A stretch of 64,000 bases of DNA, taken from assembly GCA_017620525.1 (NCBI GenBank), contig JAGAUY010000002.1:1-64000 (forward strand). Reading direction: 5' to 3'. The notes beneath the pieces are model-generated. The model was given only the letters and a program-made list of their open reading frames with translations. It searched no databases and was not told the origin of the DNA. Below are positions 22,552 through 31,647 of this stretch, piece after piece. The stretch comes from Oscillospiraceae bacterium (GTDB taxonomy: Bacteria > Bacillota > Clostridia > Oscillospirales > Oscillospiraceae). The first letter of the stretch is position 1; each line of letters opens with the position of its first letter. A program made the translations under genes and the position numbers.

Positions 22552-23571
22552 TTGTCAATCAACAAACGCGGAAAGCAGAGCTTTGTTCTGCCGCAGCTTC
22601 CGGTGATCCGACACTGGGCCAGTGTTGCCGGAAAAAAGGAGTCCGAAGGTCCGCTGGCTCATACCTTTGACGTCGTATCCCAGGACACCTATTTCGGCCA
22701 AAAAACCTGGGAACAGGCTGAAAAGCACCTGCAGCAGATGGCGCTGGATACACTGGCACAGAAGGCTGGAATGCAGAAAAAAGAGTTCGAACTGGTGCTG
22801 TCGGGGGATCTTCTCAATCAGTGTATCGGTTCATCCTTCAGCCTTCGAAACACAAACATCCCCCATCTGGGTCTTTACGGAGCCTGCTCCACCATGGCAG
22901 AAAGCCTTCTGATGGCCTCCATGGTCGTTGGAGGAGGTTTTGCCGATAAGGTAGTTGCCATGACATCCTCCCATTTTGCCTCCTCTGAGCGGCAGTACCG
23001 CTTCCCCCTGGGCTATGGCGGCCAGCGCACCCCAACTGCCCAGTGGACCGTCACAGGCTCCGGCGCGGCGCTGATCTGTTCTTCCGGTACAGGACCGCGG
23101 ATTGAATGCTGTACCATCGGAACCGTTACAGATCTGGGCGTTAAGGATGCCGGAAACATGGGCGCTGCCATGGCGCCCGCTGCATTCCAGACCATCCAGG
23201 CGCACATGCACGACCTGAACCGGACACCTGAGGATTTCGATCTGATCGTTACGGGTGATCTCGGTCAGCTGGGCAAGGACCTGCTGCTGGAACTGGGAAA
23301 ACGTGAGGGTCTTCCGCTGGGCGGAAAACTGACGGACTGCGGAACACTGGTATTCGATCAAATCGCGCAGGACGTCCATTCCGGCGGCTCCGGATGCGGA
23401 TGCAGCGCCATTACACTGTGCGGATATCTGCTGAATCAGCTCAACTGCGGCAAACTCAAGCGGATCCTCTTCTGCGGCACCGGCGCGCTGCTGTCGCCAA
23501 CCTCTACCCAGCAGGGGCTGCCGATCCCAGGAGTCTGTCACGCTGTATCCATCATCACCGGGAGGGACTGA
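22552..23571 (+). CDS. spoVAD: Stage V sporulation protein AD
   Basis: The 339-residue product has the thiolase-like fold of SpoVAD: RGKQSFVLPQLPVI, GSSFSLRN-type segment, GLYGACSTMAES, SSHFASSERQYRFPLGYGGQRTPTAQWTVTG and HSGGSGCGCSA. SpoVAD binds dipicolinic acid and, as part of the SpoVA channel, moves it into the developing spore. The best start is a TTG at 22552 after AAGAAGGTG. It is 1 nt from spoVAE. The usual spoVAC gene is not next to it; the preceding gene is a divergent acetyltransferase. Expression in the forespore is expected from the family, but a sigma-G promoter could not be identified with confidence. Confidence 0.95.
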   Translation: MSINKRGKQSFVLPQLPVIRHWASVAGKKESEGPLAHTFDVVSQDTYFGQKTWEQAEKHLQQMALDTLAQKAGMQKKEFELVLSGDLLNQCIGSSFSLRNTNIPHLGLYGACSTMAESLLMASMVVGGGFADKVVAMTSSHFASSERQYRFPLGYGGQRTPTAQWTVTGSGAALICSSGTGPRIECCTIGTVTDLGVKDAGNMGAAMAPAAFQTIQAHMHDLNRTPEDFDLIVTGDLGQLGKDLLLELGKREGLPLGGKLTDCGTLVFDQIAQDVHSGGSGCGCSAITLCGYLLNQLNCGKLKRILFCGTGALLSPTSTQQGLPIPGVCHAVSIITGRD

Positions 23572-23572
23572 A

Positions 23573-23929
23573 ATGGATTATATCAAAGCATTTCTTGTGG
23601 GAGGTCTGTTCTGTCTGATCGGACAAATCCTCATCGATAAAACAAAACTGACCCCGGCGCGGATCCTGGTGAGCTATGTGGTCATCGGCGTGCTGCTGGG
23701 GGCGCTGGGGATCTATGAACCGATTGTACAATTCGCCGGTGCCGGTGCGACCGTGCCCCTGACCGGTTTCGGATACAATCTTGCAAAAGGTGTCAAAGAA
23801 GCGGTGCAGCAGGATGGTTTCCTTGGGATCTTCACAGGCGGTCTGAAAGCCTGCGCCGGCGGCATCACCGCGGCAGTGATCGCAGGACTCATTGTAAGCC
23901 TGATTTTCAAACCGAAGGATAAAGCCTGA
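23573..23929 (+). CDS. spoVAE: Stage V sporulation protein AE (SpoVAEb-type)
   Basis: The 118-residue membrane protein has about three to four hydrophobic helices and the family segments AFLVGGLFCLIGQILID, PARILVSYVV and AGATVPLTGFGYNLAKG. It is the small membrane subunit of the SpoVA dipicolinate channel that works with SpoVAC and SpoVAD. The start lies 1 nt after the spoVAD stop, indicating coupled translation. SpoVAC is not encoded in this window. Confidence 0.95.
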   Translation: MDYIKAFLVGGLFCLIGQILIDKTKLTPARILVSYVVIGVLLGALGIYEPIVQFAGAGATVPLTGFGYNLAKGVKEAVQQDGFLGIFTGGLKACAGGITAAVIAGLIVSLIFKPKDKA

Positions 23930-23993
23930 AAAAGCGGGCATTCTATAAGAGCGGCTGATCGCCGCAAGTACAAACAGTTCGGAGGAACCAAAT

Positions 23994-24122
23994 ATGAATT
24001 ACAACAAGCAGCAGAATTCTCAGAATACTCAGAACACCAAGCAGAACAGCAACCAGAATCAGAACAGCAACCAGAATCAGAACAGCAACTACAGCAATCA
24101 GCAGAACAAGAACTGCCGCTGA
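23994..24122 (+). CDS. Asn/Gln-rich micro-protein downstream of spoVAE
   Basis: A 42-codon frame starts at ATG 23994, preceded by GGAGGAACCAAAT, and ends just before a strong terminator. The product has 16 Asn and 11 Gln among 42 residues, plus Ser, Lys and a Cys-Arg end. Its core is built from an 18-bp repeat coding NQNQNS-like units. There is no signal peptide. Low-complexity Gln/Asn-rich small proteins occur among the gamma-type small acid-soluble spore proteins; its place after spoVAD-spoVAE suggests a spore role, but no sequence match can be claimed. The perfect ribosome-binding site and tight terminator support translation. Confidence 0.65.
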   Translation: MNYNKQQNSQNTQNTKQNSNQNQNSNQNQNSNYSNQQNKNCR

Positions 24123-24128
24123 TGGCAG

Positions 24129-24155
24129 GAAGGCGCTCCGAAACGGAGCGCCTTC
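24129..24155. terminator. Bidirectional terminator between the micro-ORF and addA
   Basis: GAAGGCGCTCCG pairs with CGGAGCGCCTTC around AAA. It serves the spoVA unit and the converging addBA operon. Confidence 0.85.
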
Positions 24156-24161
24156 TGAATT

Positions 24162-27100
24162 CTAAAGCTCAAAAAACCGGTCCATATGGAAAAAATACAG
24201 GTAGGCAGCTTTGATCTTCCTTCCATAGATCCGCTGCAGAGCATGGGCATAGACTTCCACCTGAGGGCGGTATTTCCCAGCCACAGTCTCCAGCGTCTTC
24301 TGTGTTACATAATCCGTTTTGAAATCCACAATGGTAATGCCGTCATCCTCCAGAAGCGCGCAGTCCACAACACCCTGCAGCAGTACTTCCTCCCCTTCCA
24401 GTCCGTCGCCATACTGACTGCCGTCATCGAGAATGGAGAACTTGAACTCCCGAAGATACGCAGCGCCGCTGCAGAGCCTCTGTCCGATAGGGGTCTCGAA
24501 AAATGCCGCGATGCGCCGGCAGTCGACGATCTGCCCCTGCTCTGCCGTGATGAAACGCTCCGCAGCCAACCGATCCACTTCCCTCCGGATCCCGTCCGGA
24601 TCGGTGCAGCATTCATAGCGGATGTACTGCATCACTGCGTGGATGGCGCTGCCATAGTCTTTTCCACAGATATGCTTTTCCACAAAAGAAGGTTTGCGCC
24701 AGCTTCGGATCATCTGTCTGGGTTCCTGAGTATGCTCCGCCGCTTCCTGATCTTTGACGCGTCCCTTTCTCTGGGTTGCGGTCTGTTTGGACGGGGCCGT
24801 GGTGGCAGCGGCATGGCCATAGCGAAAAGCCAGTCCGCAAGCAAGATTTTCTTCCAGTTCCGGCGGCAGGAGCATTTCCTCCTGCACAGTATCTACTGTC
24901 CCTTCTGTCTGCTCCGGCGCTTGCGCCACACGGATGATCCAGGGATAATCCGATGCCTTCGTCCGATCAGGCCGGGTGCCTGCCAGGGCGAAGAATTCTC
25001 CTGCTTCGGTGCGCTGCATGGCCGCCAAAAGCACCCATTCGCCGGGACAGACCACATCCCGCGTCAGCAGCTCCGATCCGCCGATATCCATCCGACCGGC
25101 GATATCCTGCAAATCTGCCTGAAGATTCTTCACCGCATAGGTCATGATCAGGCGGTCCCGGGCGCGGGTCATGGCAACATAAAGCACCCGCATTTCTTCG
25201 GACAGACTCTCCGCAGTGCCCTTCTGCGCGATGGCCCGCTTGGAAACAGCAGGATAGCGGATGCGGTTTTTGGTATCCGCAACAGACAGTCCCAAGCCAA
25301 GCTCCCGGTCGCAGAGCACCTGCGCCCGGAGGCTTTCCCGATTGAATTCTCTGGACAGGCCGCACAGAAACACCACCGGAAATTCCAGTCCTTTGGACTT
25401 GTGGATGCTCATGATGCTCACGCAGCCGGAAGATGTCTCTCCTGCGCTGATCAGGCCTTTCTCCTCCTGGGTCTGCAGATAATCCAGGAATTGTCCCAGA
25501 TCCCGTCGGCTGACGCTTTCATAATCCGCCGCCAAATGATAGAACATCTGCAGATTGGCCCGTCTGGTTTCGCCATCGGGCATGGCGGCATAAATGCTGT
25601 CCATGCGGGTCAGATTGAAGATCTTTTCGATCAGTTCCGCCACGGTGTTCATACGCGCCGCACTGCGCAGATCCTTGAGCACGCAGATAAAAGAAATGAC
25701 TTTCGGACTCTCGTCCATCAAAAGCGCATCGTAAACAGAGCCTTTCTTCCTTCGGCTCCGGATGGCAGCCAGATCGTCGGCTGTGAAGCCAAAGACAGGA
25801 CTTGCCAGCGCCGCAATCAGAGGAATATCCTGCCGGGGATTGGCAATGGTCTGCAGCAGACTTCTCAGTGTCCCGATCTCCTCCGTCCGAAGAAGGTCTG
25901 TTCCGCCGCCGGAAGTGCAGCGTATCCCGCGCTTCTCAAGCGCAGATTGGAACCGTGCACCAACGGACCCCGGGGAACGCAGCAGTATCACAATATCCTC
26001 TGGCTGGATGGGCCTCAGCCCGTCACCGCCGCGGACATAATGGCTGCCGTCGAGCATTTCTTCAACCTGATGGGCCACAAAATCCGATTCCTCCGCATAG
26101 GTATCCTCCCGGACTTCAATGCCGTAAAGTTCCACCGCGCCGGGAAGCGGCTCGTGGGGGATCCCCTCGCGCAGTTTCTCCTCCTCGCCATAGACCAGAC
26201 CACCCACCGCAGGACTCATGCCGGCCTCAAACACATCATTCACCGCGCTGATCACTTCGCCGCCGGACCGAAAATTGGCGCTGAGCAGAACCTTGCGTCC
26301 CTCGCCCGGCTGCGCTTCGTCCGCGGAAACATAGCTTTTGTATTTTTCAAGAAAAATGCCGGGATCTGCCAGGCGGAACTGGTAAATAGACTGCTTCACA
26401 TCACCGACCATGAAGCAATTGCTGTCCGCCAGCGCCATAAAGATGGCGTCCTGGACACCGTTGGAGTCCTGATACTCATCCACCATGATCTCCCGGAACC
26501 GCTGTCCAATCTCCCGTGCTGCGGCAGTAGGCCCCGAGCGCCGGGTGCCCAGCAGCAGATCCAGCATCTTATGCTCCAGATCACTGAAATCCACACAGCG
26601 CCGGCTCCGCTTGATCCGTCCGTATTCTCTGCCGAACTGCCGCACCAGTTCCACCAGACCTCTGGCCCCGGCACAGGAACGCTCCAGATCTCCAAGAACC
26701 TGTTCAGAATCGTCGGCAAAGCACCTGAGCTTCCTGTCCAGACCCTTTTTGCAGGCTGTGCGGCAGGCCTTGATCCGCTCGGCCAGTTCCCCGTCAATCC
26801 CCTTGCGGGGGAAAGTCAGGCGGCCGTAATCAATATTTTTCCGGGAAACCAGCGCATCCCATGTATCCGCTTCACGCAGATGCTCCAGCTGACAGAGCGT
26901 ATCACGCAGATTGATGGAAGGCTTTTGCATATTCTCAGACTGCTCCGCCAGTTCCGCACATCTGCGCATCACGGCAATCTGGCAGTCGAGATAGGAAAAC
27001 AGGTCATCCATCAGGTATCTTCCCCATACCGTCTGCCCTGCGTCAGTCAGGCCTTCCACATCCGCTTCATCGAGACAGTTGTCCAGCCAGCCTTCCGGGT

Positions 27101-27665
27101 CCAGATGGCACCGGGCGCTGTCATAGACTTTCAGCACAATCTCAGCCACCAGCTGATCTGTCCGGCCCAGTCCCTGGGTATCCACAAATGCGCGGAAATC
27201 CTCATTCTCCCCTGCTTTCTCATATGCCCGGTCCAGAAGATCAGACAGAACACTTTCCCGCAGTTCCCGGCATTCGTTCTCATCGGCCACCCGGAAATCC
27301 GCCGACAGATCCAGCCGGTAGGCATATTCCCGCAGAACGTCCGCACAGAAACCATGGACTGTGGAGATCTTCGTCAAAAACAACCGCTGCATCTGACGCT
27401 GCAGATGGCGGTTTTCCGGCTCTGCGGCAATGGCCTGCGTCAGTTTGGCGGCGATCTTGCCACGCAGCTCTGAAGCCGCAGCTTTGGTATAAGTAATGAT
27501 CAGAAAGTCATCCAGATTGGCAGGATCCGCGGGATCGCGCAGATAGCTCAGCAGACGGTCCACCAGTACCTTCGTCTTGCCTGATCCGGCAGCGGCGGAG
27601 ACCAGCAGTCTGCCGCCCCGGTCCCGGACCGCCTGAGCCTGCTGGGGAGTCAGTTTTTCAGCCAT
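24162..27665 (-). CDS. addA: AddAB helicase-nuclease, subunit A
   Basis: The 1167-residue subunit is a UvrD-like superfamily-1 helicase fused to a RecB-type nuclease. Walker A is SAAAGSGKTKVLV (about 22-34), motif II is MVDEYQDSNG, motif III GDVKQSIYQFR, motif V/VI include MSIHKSKGLEFPVVF and VAMTRARDRL. The C-terminal nuclease has the IVDFKTDY motif. With AddB it resects double-strand breaks to 3' tails for RecA. It lies 8 nt overlapping the end of addB in the usual addB-addA order. Length is slightly below the Bacillus protein. A terminator follows. Confidence 0.97.
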   Translation of the reverse strand: MAEKLTPQQAQAVRDRGGRLLVSAAAGSGKTKVLVDRLLSYLRDPADPANLDDFLIITYTKAAASELRGKIAAKLTQAIAAEPENRHLQRQMQRLFLTKISTVHGFCADVLREYAYRLDLSADFRVADENECRELRESVLSDLLDRAYEKAGENEDFRAFVDTQGLGRTDQLVAEIVLKVYDSARCHLDPEGWLDNCLDEADVEGLTDAGQTVWGRYLMDDLFSYLDCQIAVMRRCAELAEQSENMQKPSINLRDTLCQLEHLREADTWDALVSRKNIDYGRLTFPRKGIDGELAERIKACRTACKKGLDRKLRCFADDSEQVLGDLERSCAGARGLVELVRQFGREYGRIKRSRRCVDFSDLEHKMLDLLLGTRRSGPTAAAREIGQRFREIMVDEYQDSNGVQDAIFMALADSNCFMVGDVKQSIYQFRLADPGIFLEKYKSYVSADEAQPGEGRKVLLSANFRSGGEVISAVNDVFEAGMSPAVGGLVYGEEEKLREGIPHEPLPGAVELYGIEVREDTYAEESDFVAHQVEEMLDGSHYVRGGDGLRPIQPEDIVILLRSPGSVGARFQSALEKRGIRCTSGGGTDLLRTEEIGTLRSLLQTIANPRQDIPLIAALASPVFGFTADDLAAIRSRRKKGSVYDALLMDESPKVISFICVLKDLRSAARMNTVAELIEKIFNLTRMDSIYAAMPDGETRRANLQMFYHLAADYESVSRRDLGQFLDYLQTQEEKGLISAGETSSGCVSIMSIHKSKGLEFPVVFLCGLSREFNRESLRAQVLCDRELGLGLSVADTKNRIRYPAVSKRAIAQKGTAESLSEEMRVLYVAMTRARDRLIMTYAVKNLQADLQDIAGRMDIGGSELLTRDVVCPGEWVLLAAMQRTEAGEFFALAGTRPDRTKASDYPWIIRVAQAPEQTEGTVDTVQEEMLLPPELEENLACGLAFRYGHAAATTAPSKQTATQRKGRVKDQEAAEHTQEPRQMIRSWRKPSFVEKHICGKDYGSAIHAVMQYIRYECCTDPDGIRREVDRLAAERFITAEQGQIVDCRRIAAFFETPIGQRLCSGAAYLREFKFSILDDGSQYGDGLEGEEVLLQGVVDCALLEDDGITIVDFKTDYVTQKTLETVAGKYRPQVEVYAHALQRIYGRKIKAAYLYFFHMDRFFEL

Positions 27666-30600
27666 TGCGGTCCATCTCCTTTCCGATCTCTTCCCAGAAC
27701 CGATGAGAAGTCATAGTCTTGTAATTGCGCCGCCCTTCCACCGATGCTTCATGGCAAACCGACCCATAGGGGCAGAAGGCGCAGGCGGAATGGGAGGTTC
27801 CTCTGGTATAGGGATTCGGCTCCACATTGCCGGAGGCGATCTCGTCCACCATTCGGCCAAGCACTCTAAAAATGTATGCCTTCAGCTGCTTCATCTGATC
27901 CCGGTCCGCAAGATCTCCAACCATGGTGCCATCTTTGCGCACGGTATAGCAAAGACGCCTGGGATTTTCCCCCGGCTCCATAGCCTGCAGGATCTGTTCA
28001 TCTTTCAGAAGCAGTCCCTTGCGTTTACGGTCTTTGAAACGCTCTTTTTCCAGTTCTTCCTCCGTCAGACGGCCGTCAGTAGAAACAAACGGAACCCTGG
28101 CGGGGAAATACTGCACACCCACCGGCACCGGCCGGCCGCCCACGACCTCCTCGCCGCACTCCTGAAGGGCGAAGAGATAAAGCAGCATCTGAAGTCCCAC
28201 ACCGTTGAACACGTCGCAATAGTCAAAATCCTTTTTACCGGTCTTATAGTCCACAACCCGATAATAGGAATTGCCGCCCTGCTGCCAGGTATCCACCCGG
28301 TCCACAAATCCCCGAAGAATGGCATTCATCCGGGTACCGGGCAGAGCGATGGCGGGCAATCCCCCTTCGCTGCCGAAATTAACCTCAAAATCCGCCGGCT
28401 GGAACTGTGATTCCTGCAATTCCTCCCACAGTTCCTGAACCACCATCCGAAGCTCCTGACCGTTGCGGCGGAACAGATAGGCAATGCGCTCAGAATCCAG
28501 CTGACCGAAGTGTTCGCGGGCATATTCATCGGAGAAGCGGGCGGCGATCTGCAGCGTCTCTTCCAGGGATACTTTCCGGAAGCCGCCCATATCCCGGATG
28601 CACCGGGCGGTATTTTCCAGAACCGCATGGACATAGGTGCCGAATTCCGCCGGATCCACGGTGGCTTCCTTCCGCTCTTTGGCCCGCAGGCCGTATTTCA
28701 AAAAATAGGACAGCCGGCATTCCGCCTGGCGGTCGATCTGAGACGCAGAAAGATTCAGCGTCTTTCCATAGAGTTTGTCGATCTGCTCCCGCTGAACCGT
28801 ACCCAGTGTATAAGCACGGCGGCGGCATACTTCTTCAAATTCCGCATCCACACCAATGGTGCGGGCAATGCTTCCCGCATTCCAGCGGGCTAGCCAGGCC
28901 GCAGCCTCAAATCTGTCTGCAAGAGCGGCGCCCAATGTGGGCTTCACTTCCTTTTCTCCGCCTGCCATATCCGCCAGCCGGCGGCAGACAAAGGAAGGCT
29001 GAGCGCCGGAGGAATAGACCGAAACGGACTCCATAGCGCCGCAGAAGACACCATAGATCTCCGCAAACTCTGCCTGGATACCCTCCATGGCACCGCCCGT
29101 CAGGGGAACACCCAATTCCCGCAGTGTAACGCGTTCCTGGTCACTGAGAACACCGGCAGATCCGGTATAGCCGGGCAGATTTCCCTCCTGCGCCCCCAGA
29201 ATGATCAGGTGCTTTTCCTGATGGAGCCGCTGTGCGCTGACCGGGCCCACCTGCACCGCATCCAGCACCGGCGGGATCGTACCCACATCATACTGGCTCA
29301 GCAGCAGCTGGAACAGTCTTGTAAAGGTTTCCGTATCCCAGTGGGTCTCGCCCAGAACATCATGCAGCTGCTCCAGGGCATTGAGCAGGATCTCCCAAAG
29401 CTGATTGAGGATCTGAGCGCTGCGGTTGTCTCCCGCGGCATCCAGTTCCTGTGCCAGCGCGGCCAGCCGCTGCTCCAACTGAATGTCCTCCAGCAATCCA
29501 TACAGCGCCAAAACCTGATCTTTCAGGCATTTGGCATCCAGAAATCCCCTGCGGAGCCTTCCCAGAGGCGCAACAGCCAGTTCCCGGGCTTCATTCAGCC
29601 GCTGCAGCAGCACTTCGGATTCTTCATCCCAGACAGCGCTGAGCCCGTCAGGGTGATTCTTCCATTCCTCCTGCCAGCGGTTTCCGCGGATGCCCCAGGT
29701 GACGGCGTAATTCTCCAAAAGGTCGCAGGTATCCGGTTCCACAGGAGACAGAACAGAGCGCAGATAACGCATCACATCCCGCTGGTCAAATCCCCCCAGA
29801 GCAGCATCCATGGCCGAGATCACCGTTGCCACCACGCTCTTTCCCAGAATATCCTCCGTTCCGGACAGATACACCGGAATCCCGCAGCGTCGGAAAGCCA
29901 GATTCACCAGCGGCTGATAGGCGGCGATATCGCCGCAGACAACTGTAATATCACGATAGCGGCAGCCGGACCGGATCCGTTCCAGAATCCACTCCGCAGC
30001 AGCCAGACATTCTTCGTAGGGAGAATCCGCCCGGCATACCCGCAGTATATCCTTCAGTTCCCCTTCGCTGATGCTGCCCTGAAAGAGCCGGCTTCGCATG
30101 GAACTCAGAGGAATGCTGTTTTCGGGAATGATCTCGATTTTCACGTCCACCTCCGCGCGGCGGGCGCAGCGAAGGATCTGGGAAGCAGTACTTCCCGCTT
30201 TCTCAAAGGCAAGCAAATGAGAGTCCACCCGGTCGCAGTTCAGGCTGACTGTCACCTCAGGTGACACTTTGATCAGATGTTCCAGTATCGCCAGATGCTG
30301 GCGGGTAAAATCCGGGAATCCGTCTATGTAAAATACATGCTTTTCCGCAAAATCACCCAGCTCCATCTGCTCCAGAAGCTGTGTTTCCCGGTCTCTGGGG
30401 TCCCGTTTGCCGCGCAGACACAGCGCATCGTAACTCTCCAGCAGCAGCGACAGCTCTTCGAGCTTCTGAGCGAGGGTACCTTCCGTCCGGACAGAGGCCT
30501 CCATCAGATCCTGTGCGGAAATACAGCATCGCTTGAATTCATCCACTGCGTCGATCAGCCCCGTCAGAAATTCCGGTCTCGACTCCACCGACGCATACGC

Positions 30601-30915
30601 CTTCAGCCGGCTGGCCAGCTGACGGGCGCCGGAAGCCATGGCAACCACACGGCCGCCGTTATCCAGGCATTCCTCCGCCGCGCCGCCCAGCTCATCCGCC
30701 ACACGGCGGGCAAGTCTTGTAAAGGACAGGACCTCCGCAAAGCGGCTGGCCGTATCCCCCGCGGCAGCGCACAGACGCCGCTCTGTCTCATGACTGATCA
30801 ATTCCGGAACCATCAGAATCCGTCCGGCTTTTTCATTCTGAACATCCAGGCTGATCCGGCGCAGGACCTCATCCCGGTTCGCCGTCCAGTCTGTTCCCAG
30901 AAGCAGGTGCAGCAT
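27658..30915 (-). CDS. addB: AddAB helicase-nuclease, subunit B
   Basis: About 1085 residues from the ATG at 30915. The C-terminal nuclease motif is VVDYKTGKKDF and the iron-sulphur site is complete: one Cys in AECRLSYFLKYGL and three in CAFCPYGSVC. The N-terminus, where Bacillus AddB has a Walker A loop GRSGSGKT, reads LLLGTDWTANRDEVL and has no such loop, so ATP binding at this site is unlikely. The helicase-like core otherwise keeps the family pattern (AEWILERI, LGAQEGNLPGY). Translation is coupled to addA by overlap. Confidence 0.94.
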   Translation of the reverse strand: MLHLLLGTDWTANRDEVLRRISLDVQNEKAGRILMVPELISHETERRLCAAAGDTASRFAEVLSFTRLARRVADELGGAAEECLDNGGRVVAMASGARQLASRLKAYASVESRPEFLTGLIDAVDEFKRCCISAQDLMEASVRTEGTLAQKLEELSLLLESYDALCLRGKRDPRDRETQLLEQMELGDFAEKHVFYIDGFPDFTRQHLAILEHLIKVSPEVTVSLNCDRVDSHLLAFEKAGSTASQILRCARRAEVDVKIEIIPENSIPLSSMRSRLFQGSISEGELKDILRVCRADSPYEECLAAAEWILERIRSGCRYRDITVVCGDIAAYQPLVNLAFRRCGIPVYLSGTEDILGKSVVATVISAMDAALGGFDQRDVMRYLRSVLSPVEPDTCDLLENYAVTWGIRGNRWQEEWKNHPDGLSAVWDEESEVLLQRLNEARELAVAPLGRLRRGFLDAKCLKDQVLALYGLLEDIQLEQRLAALAQELDAAGDNRSAQILNQLWEILLNALEQLHDVLGETHWDTETFTRLFQLLLSQYDVGTIPPVLDAVQVGPVSAQRLHQEKHLIILGAQEGNLPGYTGSAGVLSDQERVTLRELGVPLTGGAMEGIQAEFAEIYGVFCGAMESVSVYSSGAQPSFVCRRLADMAGGEKEVKPTLGAALADRFEAAAWLARWNAGSIARTIGVDAEFEEVCRRRAYTLGTVQREQIDKLYGKTLNLSASQIDRQAECRLSYFLKYGLRAKERKEATVDPAEFGTYVHAVLENTARCIRDMGGFRKVSLEETLQIAARFSDEYAREHFGQLDSERIAYLFRRNGQELRMVVQELWEELQESQFQPADFEVNFGSEGGLPAIALPGTRMNAILRGFVDRVDTWQQGGNSYYRVVDYKTGKKDFDYCDVFNGVGLQMLLYLFALQECGEEVVGGRPVPVGVQYFPARVPFVSTDGRLTEEELEKERFKDRKRKGLLLKDEQILQAMEPGENPRRLCYTVRKDGTMVGDLADRDQMKQLKAYIFRVLGRMVDEIASGNVEPNPYTRGTSHSACAFCPYGSVCHEASVEGRRNYKTMTSHRFWEEIGKEMDRNG

Positions 30916-30981
30916 ATGCCCACCGCCTTTCCTTCGTTTTTTACATGATACCACAGAATCAGTCCAAAAAACAGTCCCCGA

Positions 30982-31593
30982 TCACCCCTCATGGAGCATA
31001 TTTTCCAGACTGCCCAGGGCATCGAGCAGGAAAAACCGCACCTCATAGCCGTCGTCCCCCTCCAGCGCGGAGGTCAGCGCATCCGGAAATCCTGCCCCGG
31101 CTGCAACATCCTCAAAACCGTCGGACGTTGCCGGAACGCAAAGAGACGGAAAAACCACACACCACCAGTTATGTCCTTCTCCCTCTCCGATGACGATCCG
31201 CAGAGCCTGGTAGATCCCGGCGGGCAGCGTGAAGGTCTCATAAACCCGGGTAGCAAATTCTTCCACAGCAAGACTGACGTGGACCGTATCGCTGCATCCC
31301 GCTTCCGCCAGAACACGGTTAGCCAGGCTCTCGATCTTCGGTAAATTCTCACGCAGATACGCTTTTGCCTGCTCGGCGTCTGTCACATCTGCCAGCGCAG
31401 CATTCAGATTTTCCACCACAGCATCCCGTACCCGCAGTTTCAGCGCCTGATCCTCATCACAGTCAGATGCCGCCACCACATGCAGCCGGATCAGTTCTTC
31501 CCGAAGGCGCTGCCGGTCTGCGATCAGCGTCCCGCACCAGACCAGACACACTGCCAGCAGACAAAGGCCGATCCGTTTCAAAGCTTTTCTCAT
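30982..31593 (-). CDS. spoIIR: Stage II sporulation protein R
   Basis: The 203-residue secreted signal that the forespore uses to trigger cleavage of pro-sigma-E by SpoIIGA in the mother cell. It has an N-terminal membrane/signal segment (about 8-25) and the family sequence IRLHVVAASDCDEDQALKLRVRDAV, then YQALRIVIGEGEGHNWWCVVFPSLC. Length is normal. The start codon directly follows a T7 run that ends the ispE terminator; only a weak GGTG precedes it as ribosome-binding site. It is followed by addB after a short gap. Spore-specific transcription is expected from the family (sigma F). Confidence 0.95.
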   Translation of the reverse strand: MRKALKRIGLCLLAVCLVWCGTLIADRQRLREELIRLHVVAASDCDEDQALKLRVRDAVVENLNAALADVTDAEQAKAYLRENLPKIESLANRVLAEAGCSDTVHVSLAVEEFATRVYETFTLPAGIYQALRIVIGEGEGHNWWCVVFPSLCVPATSDGFEDVAAGAGFPDALTSALEGDDGYEVRFFLLDALGSLENMLHEG

Positions 31594-31602
31594 AAAAAAA
31601 CA

Positions 31603-31635
31603 CCGTCCATACTTGAATACAACAAGTATGGACGG
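31603..31635 (-). terminator. Terminator between ispE and spoIIR
   Basis: A 13-bp perfect stem (31603-31615 with 31623-31635) has a 7-nt loop. On the minus strand it is followed by TGTTTTTTT and then immediately by the spoIIR ATG. Confidence 0.85.
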
Positions 31636-31647
31636 GAAATTCCAGTA

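Noticed and set aside
24186..27473. Plus-strand open frame of 1095 codons opposite addA
   Set aside because: Antisense shadow of addA; the translation is rich in His, Gln and Arg with no domain motifs, and no ribosome-binding site precedes it.
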